DNA of 64,000 nt from the NCBI RefSeq assembly GCF_932294415.1, contig NC_065542.1, forward strand, positions 55,114,406 through 55,178,405, given 5' to 3'. How positions within the stretch are numbered: the stretch's first letter is position 1; each line of letters opens with the position of its first letter. A model generated the notes under the pieces. It was given only the letters and a program-made list of their open reading frames with translations, had not been told where the DNA came from and made no database searches. The stretch comes from Quercus robur. Taxonomy: Eukaryota > Streptophyta > Magnoliopsida > Fagales > Fagaceae. Positions 1-11,469 of this stretch are shown here, one piece after another. A program made the translations under genes and the position numbers.

Positions 1-157
1 TTGAAGCACACTCTAACCACAGAATGAAGTTGCTAAAAATAGTTTAGGAAACCACTTATAATGTGATGGTTCTACAATAATGTCATAAAACACATAAACC
101 AATCTATTTTTGAAATGTCTCTGAACTCTTGTGCTTGTTACACTATGAGCAATTTAC

Positions 158-3100
158 CTGGTGATTGCGCTTAAGAGACCTTAAACATTCTCTCATCTGC
201 TCTGCATTTGTTACAGACTTCAGAGGCAATGATGTCTGCAACTAATAATAAAAAGAACAACATCAAAATAACTCTACCCTCTAGTTCAAGTAAAGAAATT
301 TATATTATGCAATGGCACAAAAGAGTGCTAAGTTCTATAAACATCACTTTCAAAATAACTGTACCGTTTTTTCCTGCAACAAATGAGTGGAAGGTTTTAC
401 AGATGGACTTTCTGGTGGCAATCCAAGTCTTGACCTCCTTTCTACCTATGAAGACATGCATAGTTTTTTGAGTCATGGAAAATTCTTGAGAAATGTATTA
501 AACCTCAAATCAGGAATAATGAACTAAAAAATATAAATTATCACTTGATAAAATTTAAAATAAAATAAAAACCCATTAGTCTCTCTTCTATTCTTGGTTG
601 CTGCTTACTTCAAGTTCTTTGAGAATATTTTTTGAAAACATTTTTCCTGTATTAGCACAACTTCCACAAAATACATATTTCTCTCTAGTTTTATTGACCA
701 TAAAATACTATAAAGAAAAAAAATTCTCCTTCCATAGAAATGGGCAGGCCCTAGGGAATAGGTGTATTAGGGACAATGATAGCGAAATCTATAATATAAA
801 GTTTTCATTTGGGAATTGTGTATTTTCGGTAACTTATTTGCATAGTGTTTATCAAAAGATATAGTTTTTGGTAACATTTATGTTTTTTTATAATTTTTTT
901 ATTTTTATTTTTTATGTTAAATGCGTTACAAAGAACTAAAAGCTAGATTATTAAAACAAAAAAACAAAAAAAAAAAAAAAAAAAAAACAAAAAACAAAAA
1001 ACAAAAAGACAAAAAGCTAAAAGCTAAAATGTTTTCAATGATTCCCAAACGCACACATAATCTACTAGAAAAAAATTATAATCTATTAATAATTGTTCTA
1101 AGCACAATGAAATGTGGAAAAAATTTTTAGGACCTTATCATGTTCTAGTTTCTTAAGTATTTTCTCCCTTGCCCTTTTTTCTTCCTTCTCTTCTTTTTTT
1201 TTCAAGGCTAAATAACTGAAAAAACAAAGTGAATATATTAATATTTAAGATAGAAGGAATAAAATCTAATGTATTTAAAGACAAAAAGGGATAAATAGAC
1301 ATAAAATTGCCAAATAGAAAAAACAATTACTAAATTAAGACAGACCGCTGTTTTTCATTGCTTTCTAGAATTCGTTTTGCCTCAGTGAGGTCCTTACTAG
1401 CTCGAATCCTCTCCTGGAACAATAGCACAACAAAAGTCTTTATAAGTAAATGCCAAGTACATGAAATGAGCTCTTAACAGAATCCCAAAGTACAAACAGA
1501 AGAGTTTGATTTGACAAAAACCAACAATGAAGCATCAATAATATGTTCTAAAATATAAAAAAGCTATGGCAAGTTCACTGTTGAATAATGTCTTTCAGGG
1601 GTAAAAAGAATTTAGGAATCATGATATAAGATCTTTAAGAAATTCAACTATATTAGGCTTCTTGATATGTTCTTGAAATATTCTTGAATGGGTTTGGATA
1701 TTTAAGAACTTAAGGTTAGATAATAAAAAAGGATTGAATCTTGATGAATCCTGAAAAGAATTTGACGTTTGATTGATGGTAAAACAATGAATTGAATGAT
1801 AAACCTAGGCAAGGTTTTAAGAAACCTACTATAATTATTTTCCCAAAAAAAAAAAGTTACAATAATTTTATTAAAACTCACATCTCTCAATGAATTTATA
1901 GTATAAAGGCCTATAAATACTAAGTTTTTGTAAATAAAAAGAAAAAGAATACTAAACCAAGTTTGTATATGAACAATAATCATATCTCCATCATTGAATT
2001 CGAAAAATAATCTTCTAATATTAGTTTGAGCCTTGTATTTCTCATTCCTAAGTGCAACAATTCTTCTTAAGTTATCATGAATTTCCTCTGTGTGACTAGC
2101 AAATGTTTCAAGTTAGACACTTAATCTTGTAGTTGGAATAAAAAGAAAAGGAGTTCAAAACATAATATACGACTCATGGTCCTTTGGTACAGCCAAATCC
2201 CAAGAATCTAGAAATTATCAAATTACCCCAACTTTAATAAAGATTAATTAAAACTAAACAAGAAACAACATTACTTAGATAAACAATAAAATAAGACTCT
2301 TCAATTTAGGCTAGCTAAGCAAGATCCCAAGAGTCCAAAACACTCCATATTTTATGGCTTGAACATTAGAACCAACTTTTTGCCTCTTATAATTCTTCAA
2401 AAGGAGCTGCCATTCACATTCCACTCATTAAATCTTCTCAACCATGATATTGAATTTATCATTATAATCATGGTAATTTTCTAGTATAGAAGAGTCTACT
2501 TAGGAGAAAACTGCAAGGATATATGTAGAAAAACTTGCATTAATCATTATTTGTACAATAAGTTGCATATTATTCCTAATGTCATATTTTATGAACCAAT
2601 AGACAGTATATGCAAGCTTTTAAAAAAGGAAAAGGTCATAATCAATGCACAAAGCTCCCACTATTGTGGGATCTAGGAGTGGTGATTGATTGGCAGCCTT
2701 ACCCCCATTTTTCTGGAGAGGCTAATTCCTAGACTCAAACCTGCAACCTACTTTTGGTGGAAGGCACTTGTTATCACACCAAGGCAAGCTTTAAAGAGAT
2801 TAATTATATATCAATTGATACTAATAAATTGCCCAGCTTCACTTTAAAATTTCTCATACTATACACATTTTCTACTTGTGTTTTAAAGCACTATTTTAAC
2901 TATCTACCCCCATCCCTCCCCAAATCTCTCTTTGTCTTCCATTAGAGAAAAAGCAGTAAAAAAGTTAAAAGGGTAATCAAAATTCTTAACAAGATTTAGA
3001 AAAGGCAAGGTAAATCCATAAAGGAGCTATCAAATAAGGAAAGAGTAAACCATAGAAATAACTGCATAATACCTTCTCCCTTTGCCTTTCCAATTTCTTT

Positions 3101-4593
3101 TCTTCTTCTTCTTTCTTCTTATGTGATTTATTCCTGAAACTCAACAACATAAGTAGTCATGGAAAGGAACCAGTTAGCCAGAAATAGTAAGATCAATCCG
3201 AAATTTCTTTCAAATATTCAACCAGATTAAAGAATTATATATAAAAGGTCAAAAGAGGAGAAAGAATCTGAGGGGGAGTTCTAGAAAAACAGAAAAGGAA
3301 ACCTTAGTTCCTGTGCCTTTATTTTCATTTGTTCTGTGATATCGAAAGGTTGAGGTGAGTCAAGATCAATATCCACTGCTACCTGGGAGAAGTTAAACAG
3401 TCAAGCAAACTAATCTAGTGACAGTATGGGCAACACCAAAGATTTTATAAGTTCATGTAAAAAATGTATCAACATATTCACCAAAGACAATTTTTTTCTC
3501 TCCACCTCCTTTCAATGAAACGGAGTTTACAAGAAGCAAAGATAAAGTCAAATTCCAAATCTCAAAAGCTACCCACAAAAACAAACTTATAAAAACAAGA
3601 TCATATTAGAAAAGATACTTAGCTAAACAACAATTGACAGTTCCGTATAAACTTCAGCTCTTACTACCCAATCAAAACTGGCCGCTAAACAAGCATGTAT
3701 ATGAGAAAGAATTTCAATTGTATGAACACCCTCTATCTTATAATAAGCAGACACCTGGTAGATATACCCAAAATAAAAAAGCTGAAGATTACTGGCCAAT
3801 ATATGTTCTATTTAAAATGTTTCTCTTTATTTCAATATCAAACCAAGAGTATTACAGTTTTGAATCCCCAAGCAATCTTTTAAAATTGACGGATAAGATC
3901 AAAATTAGCAATTGGGATCAGGATTTTTTTTTTTAACAATTATTTGTGAGTTCTATTCAAAATGAAATAGCCGACTATGCCATACAATAACCTTATCTCT
4001 ATTTTTCTCACTTCTTTTCTTTTATTTTAAAGGAATTCTTCTTTTTGTTGGGCATCTTGCCCCTTTGAATATTAGACTTATTAACCCAGGAAGAAAAAAA
4101 AAAGGTATACAAGAAGCTACAATGTGAATATCAAATATTTTGGTTTTGTGAAACACAAACCCACTCCAAACTATAGTTTTAGTGTTATTTCTCAGCATGA
4201 CTGAGGATATGGTACTATACTAGAGACTTCATTATTTGATAAAGATTGAAGTTTAAAAATAAGGATATCATTGAATAAGAATACCAAAAATAAGTAAATA
4301 AAAATCCATGTTCAATGTAAGCAAAGAAGAGAACGAAAATGAGAAATCATCATCATACCAAGGGCATCTGATCAATGTCTGAGTCATTCTCATGATCAAT
4401 CACCCATTCTATAGCTGCCTCTAAGCTAGAATTACCTGATTATTAACACAAACATTTATTCATGTTCATTCACAATTAGGAAAACAAAAATAGACAGACC
4501 AGAAAAATGAAGAGCTCGTGTTGCTCTTGGCCTTGGAAATCCCATGGCTTCAAGTTCATCAAGCAGTTTCTTGTTGACTTGTGGAACAGCCAT
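158..4593 (-). CDS. UBA-domain, coiled-coil protein (plant UBX1/PUB-type), 5' part of gene
   Basis: Eight coding exons join in one frame with consensus splice sites: 4593-4500, 4435-4359, 3382-3303, 3133-3073, 1413-1346, 1215-1134, 445-365 and 235-158. They encode 207 residues, and the gene continues past the left edge. It starts MAVPQVNKKLLDELEAMGF. Residues 5-45 form a UBA domain (LLDELEAMGFPRPRATRALH, then LEAAIEWVIDHE), which binds ubiquitin. A long charged coiled coil follows (KIKAQELRNKSHKKKEEEE, EKRAREKILKKLEHDK) and then VERRSRLGLPPESP. The last visible part, AEQMRECLRSLKRNHQ, is where Arabidopsis At1g04850-type proteins lead into a PUB/PUG domain that binds the AAA ATPase CDC48/p97. 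The family role in ubiquitin and CDC48 protein handling is known; for this copy it is inferred. Intact as far as visible. The intron between the 3073 and 1413 exons carries a SINE. Confidence 0.85.
2621..2783 (-). mobile_element. Au-type SINE in an intron of the UBA gene
   Basis: Read on the minus strand, it has a tRNA-like head with an A-box-like stretch (TGGTGTGATAACAAG) and a B-box-like GGTTTGAGTCT. The body (GGGGTAAGGCTGCCAATCA) and 3' end (GGGAGCTTTGTGCATTG, then a T-rich tail) match what I recall of the Au SINE family. Both sides show gcaagcttt (2612-2620 and 2784-2792), a target-site duplication of at least 9 bp. It lies in the same orientation as the host gene. Confidence 0.75.
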
Positions 4594-4697
4594 TTCTACA
4601 AAAGCTGTTGGATGCATTGAATAACTTTACACAGTCAATTCAACAAACAGATAGCAATCAATCAAAATTGCTTGAGGATGAAACAGAAAGACAATAC

Positions 4698-4880
4698 CTT
4701 GTTGGAGCTGGAGTGGGTTTGATTGAATTTGGTGAAAACCCAGGTAAGGGTAAGGTATAAATTGAGGTTGGAAGTAGTTCTAGGGGCTTCAAAGAAGCCC
4801 TACAATCAAAGCAATAGAGAAAATAGAGCGCCATTGAAGAGGAAGATGATTCTTTACTGTTTGTGGAACAAAGCAATTTC
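4698..4880 (-). promoter_or_regulatory. Probable 5' UTR exon with an upstream ATG
   Basis: A donor site (CAACAAG|GTATTG, edge at 4698) and an acceptor (TTTTGTAG|AA, just before the ATG at 4593) suggest a 5' UTR intron. An ATG at 4834-4832 opens a frame of about 45 codons before the donor. After splicing this frame runs past the main ATG in a different frame, so it would be an overlapping upstream ORF if transcription starts upstream of 4834. The transcription start is unknown. The intron is inferred from splice consensus only. Confidence 0.4.
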
Positions 4881-5376
4881 CTCAACCTTTTTCTGATTCT
4901 TTATACTATAATTGAGGGTTTCTTTTTAATAGTACTATTTATACCTTTCGTTTGCCTTCAAAGCAAAACTTTTTTTTTTTTTTTGATAACAAAGTTCAAA
5001 GCAAAACTTGGTTATCGGTTAAAACACCAAATCAATTGGGCCAACGTGACAGACCAATTTTCACCCCAATTTAACGATAAGCTAGCCTTCTTTTTTTTTT
5101 TTTTTTTTTTTTTTTTAAGAGAGAGTTTCAATTTATGCGTCCGTTCTTTATCATCATATTAAGACATCAATCAATTTTTTGTGTAAGAAAAAATTGAACT
5201 CCAGATATTTTATTCAACCATCAAAAACTTTACTAGATAAGCTAACTAGAGTCCACAACAATAAGCTAACTTGTGTTATTATAAATTGTTGATAAAAAGT
5301 TATGGATTCATATGATTAGTAGTAAGTAAAAAGTAGAAACCATTCATAGTCGCACAATTGTTAGCAAGTCGATAGT

Positions 5377-5409
<33 letters not shown>

Positions 5410-5560
5410 ACTGTTTTTAAGAAGGAGTCATTTATTAGATTGGGTTTGTGATTAAATGCCTTTTTTTAAATTATTTTTCTTATAATTCAACTACCACTTT
5501 TTCATATTTCCAATTCCAATAAAGACGATATAAAAGTAGAAATCCTCTTACCCCCATTAA

Positions 5561-5563
<3 letters not shown>

Positions 5564-5619
<56 letters not shown>
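5564..5619. repeat. poly(A) tract, 56 bases
   Basis: An uninterrupted run of 56 A. It could be the tail of an old retroposed sequence, but no SINE, LINE or processed-gene body is recognisable beside it. Confidence 0.9.
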
Positions 5620-5621
<2 letters not shown>

Positions 5622-7312
5622 GACTAACTAACAAAGATATACAATAACACCTTATTTGCCTACCATTTCATACATATACCATTAAAACAAAATTTAATAA
5701 TAGATTGTGATGGGCACAGATGTGAGGTAGAAGGAAAACTGGAAAGGGGTGTTTTGAAAATATTGTGATTTTTGTTATGACCCTAACTTTACTGATAAAT
5801 AAATATGTAAACCTAAAGTGGTGTCCATTTGCTTCAATCTAAACTATATACTCACATCAAATGAAATTACTCAGCTCCAACTCAACTCTATCTAAGCAAT
5901 AATGGTCACAATAAAAATGATATTACTTAAATCACAATTTGTCATCTTAATATATTATAATAATTTTTTTTTTAAAAAGGCATAATTTATCGTATTTATA
6001 GCATTGTTGTACAATCTGTTGGTGGTGATTTTGAGGGAGACCAACTGTTGGAAAAGTCTCCACTTGATGTACTCTCCATGGCCCAAGTAGGGCTCCCCCT
6101 TGGAGGTTGTCTTCAACCTCTAAAACCCTCATTTTTGAGAAAAACAAAAATCTCAACTCAAACTTCGATCCTTTGTGTCTTTTTCATTTTATAAATAAAT
6201 CAAGAAAATCATATTTCATAGCTTAAGAGGTGTACATTCTAGCCATATAATTAATTTTCTAAAATAACCAACCTAATGCATGAAAATAGAGGCACAAAGT
6301 TTCGGTTCAATACCAATGTTGGAAGACAGAAAAGATTAACATAAGAACATAAATTCATTTCTACCAGTACCTTTAATAGAGAATAATCATCATCTTCACA
6401 AATGAGCCTTTGCTCCCTTTATATGGAAAACCATAGGGTGTACACGGCCGGCCTAAGGCCCCACCAAAAAAATAAATTCCCCTTGGGGAAAAAGGCCCCA
6501 CTTCTCATGGTTAAATATCCAAATTTTTATAAAATTATATATATTTTTTAAAGGTTTAGCAATTTTTTTTTTTAAATTAGTAATGTTAAGGATACTACAA
6601 AATTTTTAAATATTGTTTTTATAGTGCTTTTAGCGTATTTTTCCTTTTCATTCCTATTAAGACTCTTAAAGTACGAGACCAATAGAACCCTGAAATGTTT
6701 CAAAAAAATGTTGTAAATGTGTTAAATCATCAATTATAGATTAATCTCTCCTAATAGTTTGAGACTTTAATTTTCGTAAGCTGATATCCTACAAAACCAC
6801 ACACCAAATAATATAAATATATATATATATATATATATCTCCCTCTCTTAAAAACAAGATATAAAATTAAAAATTAGATCACAACTTTATGCATCGTCAT
6901 ATATTCAAAATAAATTATATTTTTTTAACTGTAATATATTTGTATTTCTTTTTATTAATATTTATGGTTCAACTGTGATATTCAATTCTCTATGTGAAAT
7001 TAACATTAATTTAGTTGGTATTATTCATCAAATTATGTATTTAATGTATTAAATTAACCTTAATTTAATTAATATTAAATAACTTTATTTAATTAATATT
7101 TACATATTAAAGTTCCTACATAAAATTTTTGCCATAGATTATGTTGGGCTACCCTAAGGGTATGCAACAAAGAGAAGTAACTTTTTGACAATGTCAAACT
7201 AAACTAAGCTTTAATACAGTTATTTAGGTTTAGCGGAATATTTCTAGCAAAATAATGTGATAGGCATAAACTATTTTACAAAAAAAAATAGTTTTATTAA
7301 GCCCATTGTATT

Positions 7313-7397
7313 ACACGCGCCATTACTTTTATTAAGCCCTTTGTATTACACGGACTATGGAGTACACGCGCCATTACTTTTATTAAGCCCTTTGTAT
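7313..7397. repeat. Tandem duplication, period about 51 bp
   Basis: The block starting acacgcgccattactttta and running through tattaagccctttgtat occurs at about 7313-7346 and again at 7364-7397. A third, partial match (tattaagcccattgtattacac) precedes them. It lies about 210 bp upstream of the 242-residue gene and might be part of its promoter region. Confidence 0.7.
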
Positions 7398-7609
7398 CAT
7401 GCTATTCTTGCCTACTAGTTTTTGGAAACCAAGAACTCCTAGTCCTACAAGGTTTTACACTAATTAAAGTCGGTTCTATTTTGTATTAATATCTGACTTC
7501 GAGAAGAAACTAAATTAAAGCAACAAAACCAAAAAAAAGCAAAAAAGAAACAAATTACTTTCTCTCCAAGATTTTCTTTCTCGCCAAAGTTTTCAGTAGC
7601 CGACCGGCC

Positions 7610-8338
7610 ATGGCTATGTCTGTGCTTTTGGGTTTAGATGCGAGCACTCGTATGGGAATGCAGCATCGTAACTTGAATAGCAACAAGAAGAAGAAGACGC
7701 TCTTTTCTGGTTCTGGGTGTGACGAGGAATCAGCAATCTCAATGTTGTCTTCTACTACTGCCAGTACCAGTAGTGCCGCCATGAACGGTGAAAAGAAAAG
7801 GAAAGCATGCAATGTTATTAGGATGAAGGTTCCTAAAGACTTCAAGTTGGAGGACTATAACAAGGAGAGTGATGCAAAGACTGTTACGGATTCTACTTGC
7901 ACTACTGACTCTTGTTGTTCTAGTACCACCATGATGAACAGTGATGATGGGATAACAAAGAAAGAGAGGATTGTGGTCAAGATCAATTTGGCTGCATGGC
8001 GGCAAAGGAAAGCGCAACAACAACAGATGGAATCAAGTTCGTCAACTCAAGCCATCAACACATGTTCCGAAAAGCAACAACAACAACAGATGGAATCAAG
8101 TTCATCAACGCAAGCAATCAACACATGTTCTGAAAAGCAAGAGATCCAAAAGGAAGAGGAGGGAAAGGAGAAGGGAAACTCATTAGAGTTGAAATTGGAA
8201 TCCTCAAAAAGAAAGCTACAATTGAGGTACCAACAAGTTCAAAATGCCAAAAGAAAGATTCAATTGGTAGATTTGAGAGACATGCCTAAGCCTGAGCCTG
8301 ACATTAATTTCGCCAAGAAGTCCAAATATCACCGATGA
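7610..8338 (+). CDS. Unrecognised 242-residue protein, low-complexity, likely nuclear
   Basis: Single exon starting MAMSVLLGLDASTRMGMQHR. I do not recognise a family. The N-terminal half is Ser/Thr/Lys-rich. The segment at residues 65-85 (KACNVIRMKVPKDFKLEDYN) and the segment ERIVVKINLAAWRQRKAQQQ look like conserved short motifs. Residues about 135-175 hold two near-identical copies of a 20-residue unit, QQQMESSSSTQAINTCSEKQ, a tandem duplication visible in the DNA at about 8018-8140. The C-terminal half is a Lys/Glu-rich helix (KRKLQLRYQQVQNAKRKIQL) and ends KKSKYHR. Basic clusters suggest a nuclear location (inference). No signal peptide or membrane segment. The upstream DNA is CAA/A-rich. 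Codon use and the long open frame support a real gene, but expression evidence would be decisive. Confidence 0.65.
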   Translation: MAMSVLLGLDASTRMGMQHRNLNSNKKKKTLFSGSGCDEESAISMLSSTTASTSSAAMNGEKKRKACNVIRMKVPKDFKLEDYNKESDAKTVTDSTCTTDSCCSSTTMMNSDDGITKKERIVVKINLAAWRQRKAQQQQMESSSSTQAINTCSEKQQQQQMESSSSTQAINTCSEKQEIQKEEEGKEKGNSLELKLESSKRKLQLRYQQVQNAKRKIQLVDLRDMPKPEPDINFAKKSKYHR

Positions 8339-9422
8339 TCAGCATGCTGATGTTGCACTCTCAAGATTTTTTTGTATATTTTCTGTTTAGATTCGATTTG
8401 ATTTTTTGAATCCTTTGTACTTAGTTGTTTAAGTGATCACCATGTTGATCATTTTAGAATTCTAATTTGTTGCGTTTGGATATGTGTACATCTTTGTTAG
8501 TATGGCATTATGCATGGTTGCATATGCGATCTGTGTGTTATTAAATGAAAGCTTTTCTTTTCAATTGGTTTATTGATTAAAGAGCACACAGTATTTCTTT
8601 AATTTTAGAATACTTATGACTAGGGGTGAAATTGGTCAGTTTCAATTTTTCCGTCAAATTGATGTTTTCAGTTTTTGCCATATTTGGCACTGACACCAAA
8701 CCGAAGTGACTGCATTTCAATCAGTTCAATTCAGTCGGCTTTCAGTTTCTTCTAATTTCTTATCAACCAAACAAAGCAAAAAAAAGAAAAATCATATTTC
8801 CTTTTATTTTCCCACATTTTCTTAGCACCCAAGCGCCAAGCAATACTAAAAGAGCGACAATTTTAGTCTAGAAAATTCGAGGAAAATTAAAAAGGAACAA
8901 ATATGATATGAGAATTAAAACTTTGAATCATATGTTACTGAAGAATCGATCTCTGATTGTAGCATTCTATTGTTCACTAGATTTTTGGAATAAATGTGCT
9001 CTTGTTGTGAATCTTGTAAGTTTCAGTAGATGCGTAAACTTAAGTTATCAAAGTCGGATGGGAGTGGAAGATATGATTGTAGCATTCTATTGTTCCGATT
9101 GTTTACTTATATTTGTAACAGTGGTATTTTATAGAAGATCTATTCCAGGGGTTGTTTTGATAGAACCTTGGAAATTTTCTTTGGACTACAAAAAGTCTTT
9201 TGAACTGCCCATAAGTTCAGTGAGTAAGTGGAAGAACTGCATATTGTATATTTAAATTTCAATGCTTTAATATGGCTCTATGTGCCTGTCAGGACCATGT
9301 GAACAAAGTGTAGGCTAAATGCCCTTGTTCAGTAGGCATTTTTCATGTAGTATTATCTATATTTGATCGGCATCTTTCTAACCCTCTAGCTTATATTTGT
9401 AACGGGTGTGGTTTTTGGGCTT
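8339..9422. other. Intergenic stretch, MITE-like DNA only
   Basis: Holds the 3' flank of the 242-residue gene and a stretch (about 8622-8760) beginning taggggtgaaattggtcag that resembles degraded MITE-type ends. An open frame at 8908-9255 repeats LIVAFYCS/MIVAFYCS but has no other protein-like character, so I do not call it a gene. Confidence 0.5.
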
Positions 9423-9554
9423 GTGAATTTGCATGAATTGGGAATCATTCATTGGGACTTAAAGCCCCAAAATGTGTTGATAATCAAGGAAAGATCTTTA
9501 TTTGCAAAGCTTTCTGACATGGGCATTAGCAAGTGCCTTGTCAGGGATATGTGA
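9423..9554 (+). pseudogene. IRE1-like kinase fragment (catalytic loop to DFG-like region)
   Basis: A 43-codon open stretch reads VNLHELGIIHWDLKPQNVLI, then KLSDMGISKCLVRDM and stop. The HxDLKPQNVLI catalytic loop and KLSDMGIS activation segment are typical of plant IRE1, the endoplasmic-reticulum stress sensor kinase/RNase. The canonical HRD is HWD here. No flanking kinase sequence, KEN RNase domain or membrane segment is present, so this is a fragment, not a working gene. Confidence 0.65.
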
Positions 9555-10042
9555 ACTGTTTTCATCCTTCATCTACAACATTTTTAACCATTCTAGCTTT
9601 AAAATAATGCTTTTCTAAGAATAAATGGATTTTCAAACTGCTATTTCTTAAATCATTTTTAACCATTCTAGTTGTTAAAGTTTTTTTCTTCTGTGATGTG
9701 TGATTGTCCTTGAGGTAAAGTATATTATTTGACTGAACCCAATGGTCATTGAGTAAGGCAGCACTTGGATGCCGCATTAAAAAAGAAGAGTTTACTTTGT
9801 TTTCGATAGCATTTGAAGGCACAAAAGCAGAACCAACAATACCAACTATTTCTAGTTTAGTTTATAGATTGAAGTATTGACACCTTATGATTGGTCTTGA
9901 TCTCTAGTCAAACCTTGTATAGGCTTGTTGGCAGGAGGGTGGCTGATTAGGGATTGTTTACTTTGAACTGATATTTTAATTATATATATATATATATATA
10001 TTAAATGATGTTCTTTCATGGAAATTTAAATATATATCTAAG

Positions 10043-10483
10043 GTTGCAAGAAGACTTCTTGTTGATTGTGAATCCAAGAGGGAAAAATTCTCTCATTAGA
10101 GCTGGATATGGAGGATGGCTTATGTATACTGCTGCCTCAATGGAGACTTGGGTCTTGTTCTAGAACTTCTTGACGGGAACCCTTTACTTGTCTCTGGGGG
10201 AAGGAGAATATGGTGTTACTGATATGCTTTATGCAGCAGCCAGGAGTAAGAGTTCTGAGGTTTTACTTGTCTTTGGGGAAGGAGAATATGGTGGAGCACA
10301 TTGGGGATATACCTTCAGTTTACAAGTGGGAGATGATGAACAAGGCTGTTCATGCTGCTGATAGAGGAGGAAAATTGAATGTTTTAAAGTAGCTTCTTGC
10401 CGATTGCTCTGACATTTTGGCTTATAGAGATATTCAGACTCAACTTTCCTACATGCAGCAGCTGGGAGAGGGCAGGTTGAGGT
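10043..10483 (+). pseudogene. Ankyrin-repeat protein relic
   Basis: Three frames carry pieces of one plant ankyrin protein: VARRLLVDCESKREK, then AGYGGWLMYTAAS, GDLGLVLELLDGNPLLV, GEGEYGVTDMLYAAARSKSS, PSVYKWEMMNKAVHAADRGG and DCSDILAYRDIQ. Frame changes, a stop within the repeat LLADCSDI region and an internal repeat of the GEGEYG segment show decay. It lies 0.5 kb downstream of the IRE1-like fragment in the same orientation; whether they came from one gene is unknown. Confidence 0.65.
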
Positions 10484-11039
10484 GAGGCTCTAACTACTAT
10501 AAGCTAATGGAAAACTGGCCCTTTGTTTTTGTTCTTGTGAACCTGTTTTTTGTTGTACATTATACTTCCTGGTCATGCTTTACCATTACATAGAACTGGG
10601 AAGTTTAATTTTGTCATCTCCACCCCAAAAAAAAAAAAAATATATATATATATATATATTTGGCAGGGCCCCTAGTAGAGCCCAGGCATAAGGTTTGAAA
10701 GGGTATAAAGCTTACCATTGTATAAAGCTAACATTCCCCATAATTAAAAGGTTGGTCAATTCTTAGGAAATTCATGTCTTGGCTCCATTTGGTAGTCACA
10801 CATTGTATGTGCACCAGGCTGTGAGAATGCAAGTGACTGAACTTGGCAGTGTCAAGGGTGAAGGTAAAGCCTAAAACCAAGCTTCATTGAATTGGAAAGC
10901 AATAATTATATCCCCTAGTTGCACATACATAATACATTATACAAGCGAAAATTGCCACCTTTATCATATCATGTGTTCTTTGGTTACTATATATGTCAAG
11001 GGACTGATTGAACTTGGTAGCAGGTAAAGCCTACCAATT

Positions 11040-11469
11040 TGGTGGATTAGAAATCAGATTATTTTTGCAGGGCACACTCCAAAACCACAGGGAGATGCTG
11101 GAAATATTTTCAAGTCATATTTTGATCACTGCTCAGCTTGGTCATCATTAATAATTATCATCTCCTATTTGTTCAAGATGGAATGAATATGGAGATGCTG
11201 TTTTTGCCCAATCTGCCTTCTTCCCCATCTACTAAGCAGCATTCCAAGCAATCAAACTTGCAGTCCACCACAACCTCCACTATGTTATCATTGAAGGAGA
11301 CTCTAAAGAAGTCACTGAAGCCTTATTGCATCTTCACTCACTTCCTCCATGCTTCCTTGCTCCTTTCCTATCTGATATTAAATTGGCCTTAACCTTAAGC
11401 TCACTCTCTTGCTGGGATTTTAATTTTGTTCCTAGAGATGTAAATTTTCTTTTCCATAATATTGCCTGT
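11040..11469 (+). pseudogene. LINE-derived RNase H-like fragment
   Basis: A frame at about 11236-11469 reads AAFQAIKLAVHHNLHYVIIE, then GDSKEVTEALLHLHSLPP and FNFVPRDVNFLFHNIA. This is the C-terminal RNase H-like domain found at the end of plant LINE ORF2 proteins and related domesticated proteins (I.EGDS..V..AL and FVPR.VN..AH.IA patterns). Upstream parts are degraded. It is a decayed retrotransposon end. Confidence 0.6.

Larger units (their letters stand above)
4881..7609. other. Intergenic, AT-rich, no gene seen
   Basis: This stretch separates the divergent UBA gene and the 242-residue gene. It holds T tracts (about 5090-5116 and 5379-5405), a 56-base A tract (5564-5619), an (AT)n run near 6817-6838 and a short tandem duplication near 7313. 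All open frames are short and low in complexity. The two promoters must lie at its ends, but I see no clear TATA element that I would assign. Confidence 0.6.

Noticed and set aside
4863-5162. Plus-strand open frame of 99 codons near the UBA gene start
   Set aside because: Made mostly of T tracts (poly-Phe) and antisense to the UBA gene leader; no domain.
8908-9255. 115-codon open frame with repeated IVAFYCS
   Set aside because: No splice context, no family resemblance, and it sits in decayed MITE-like DNA.
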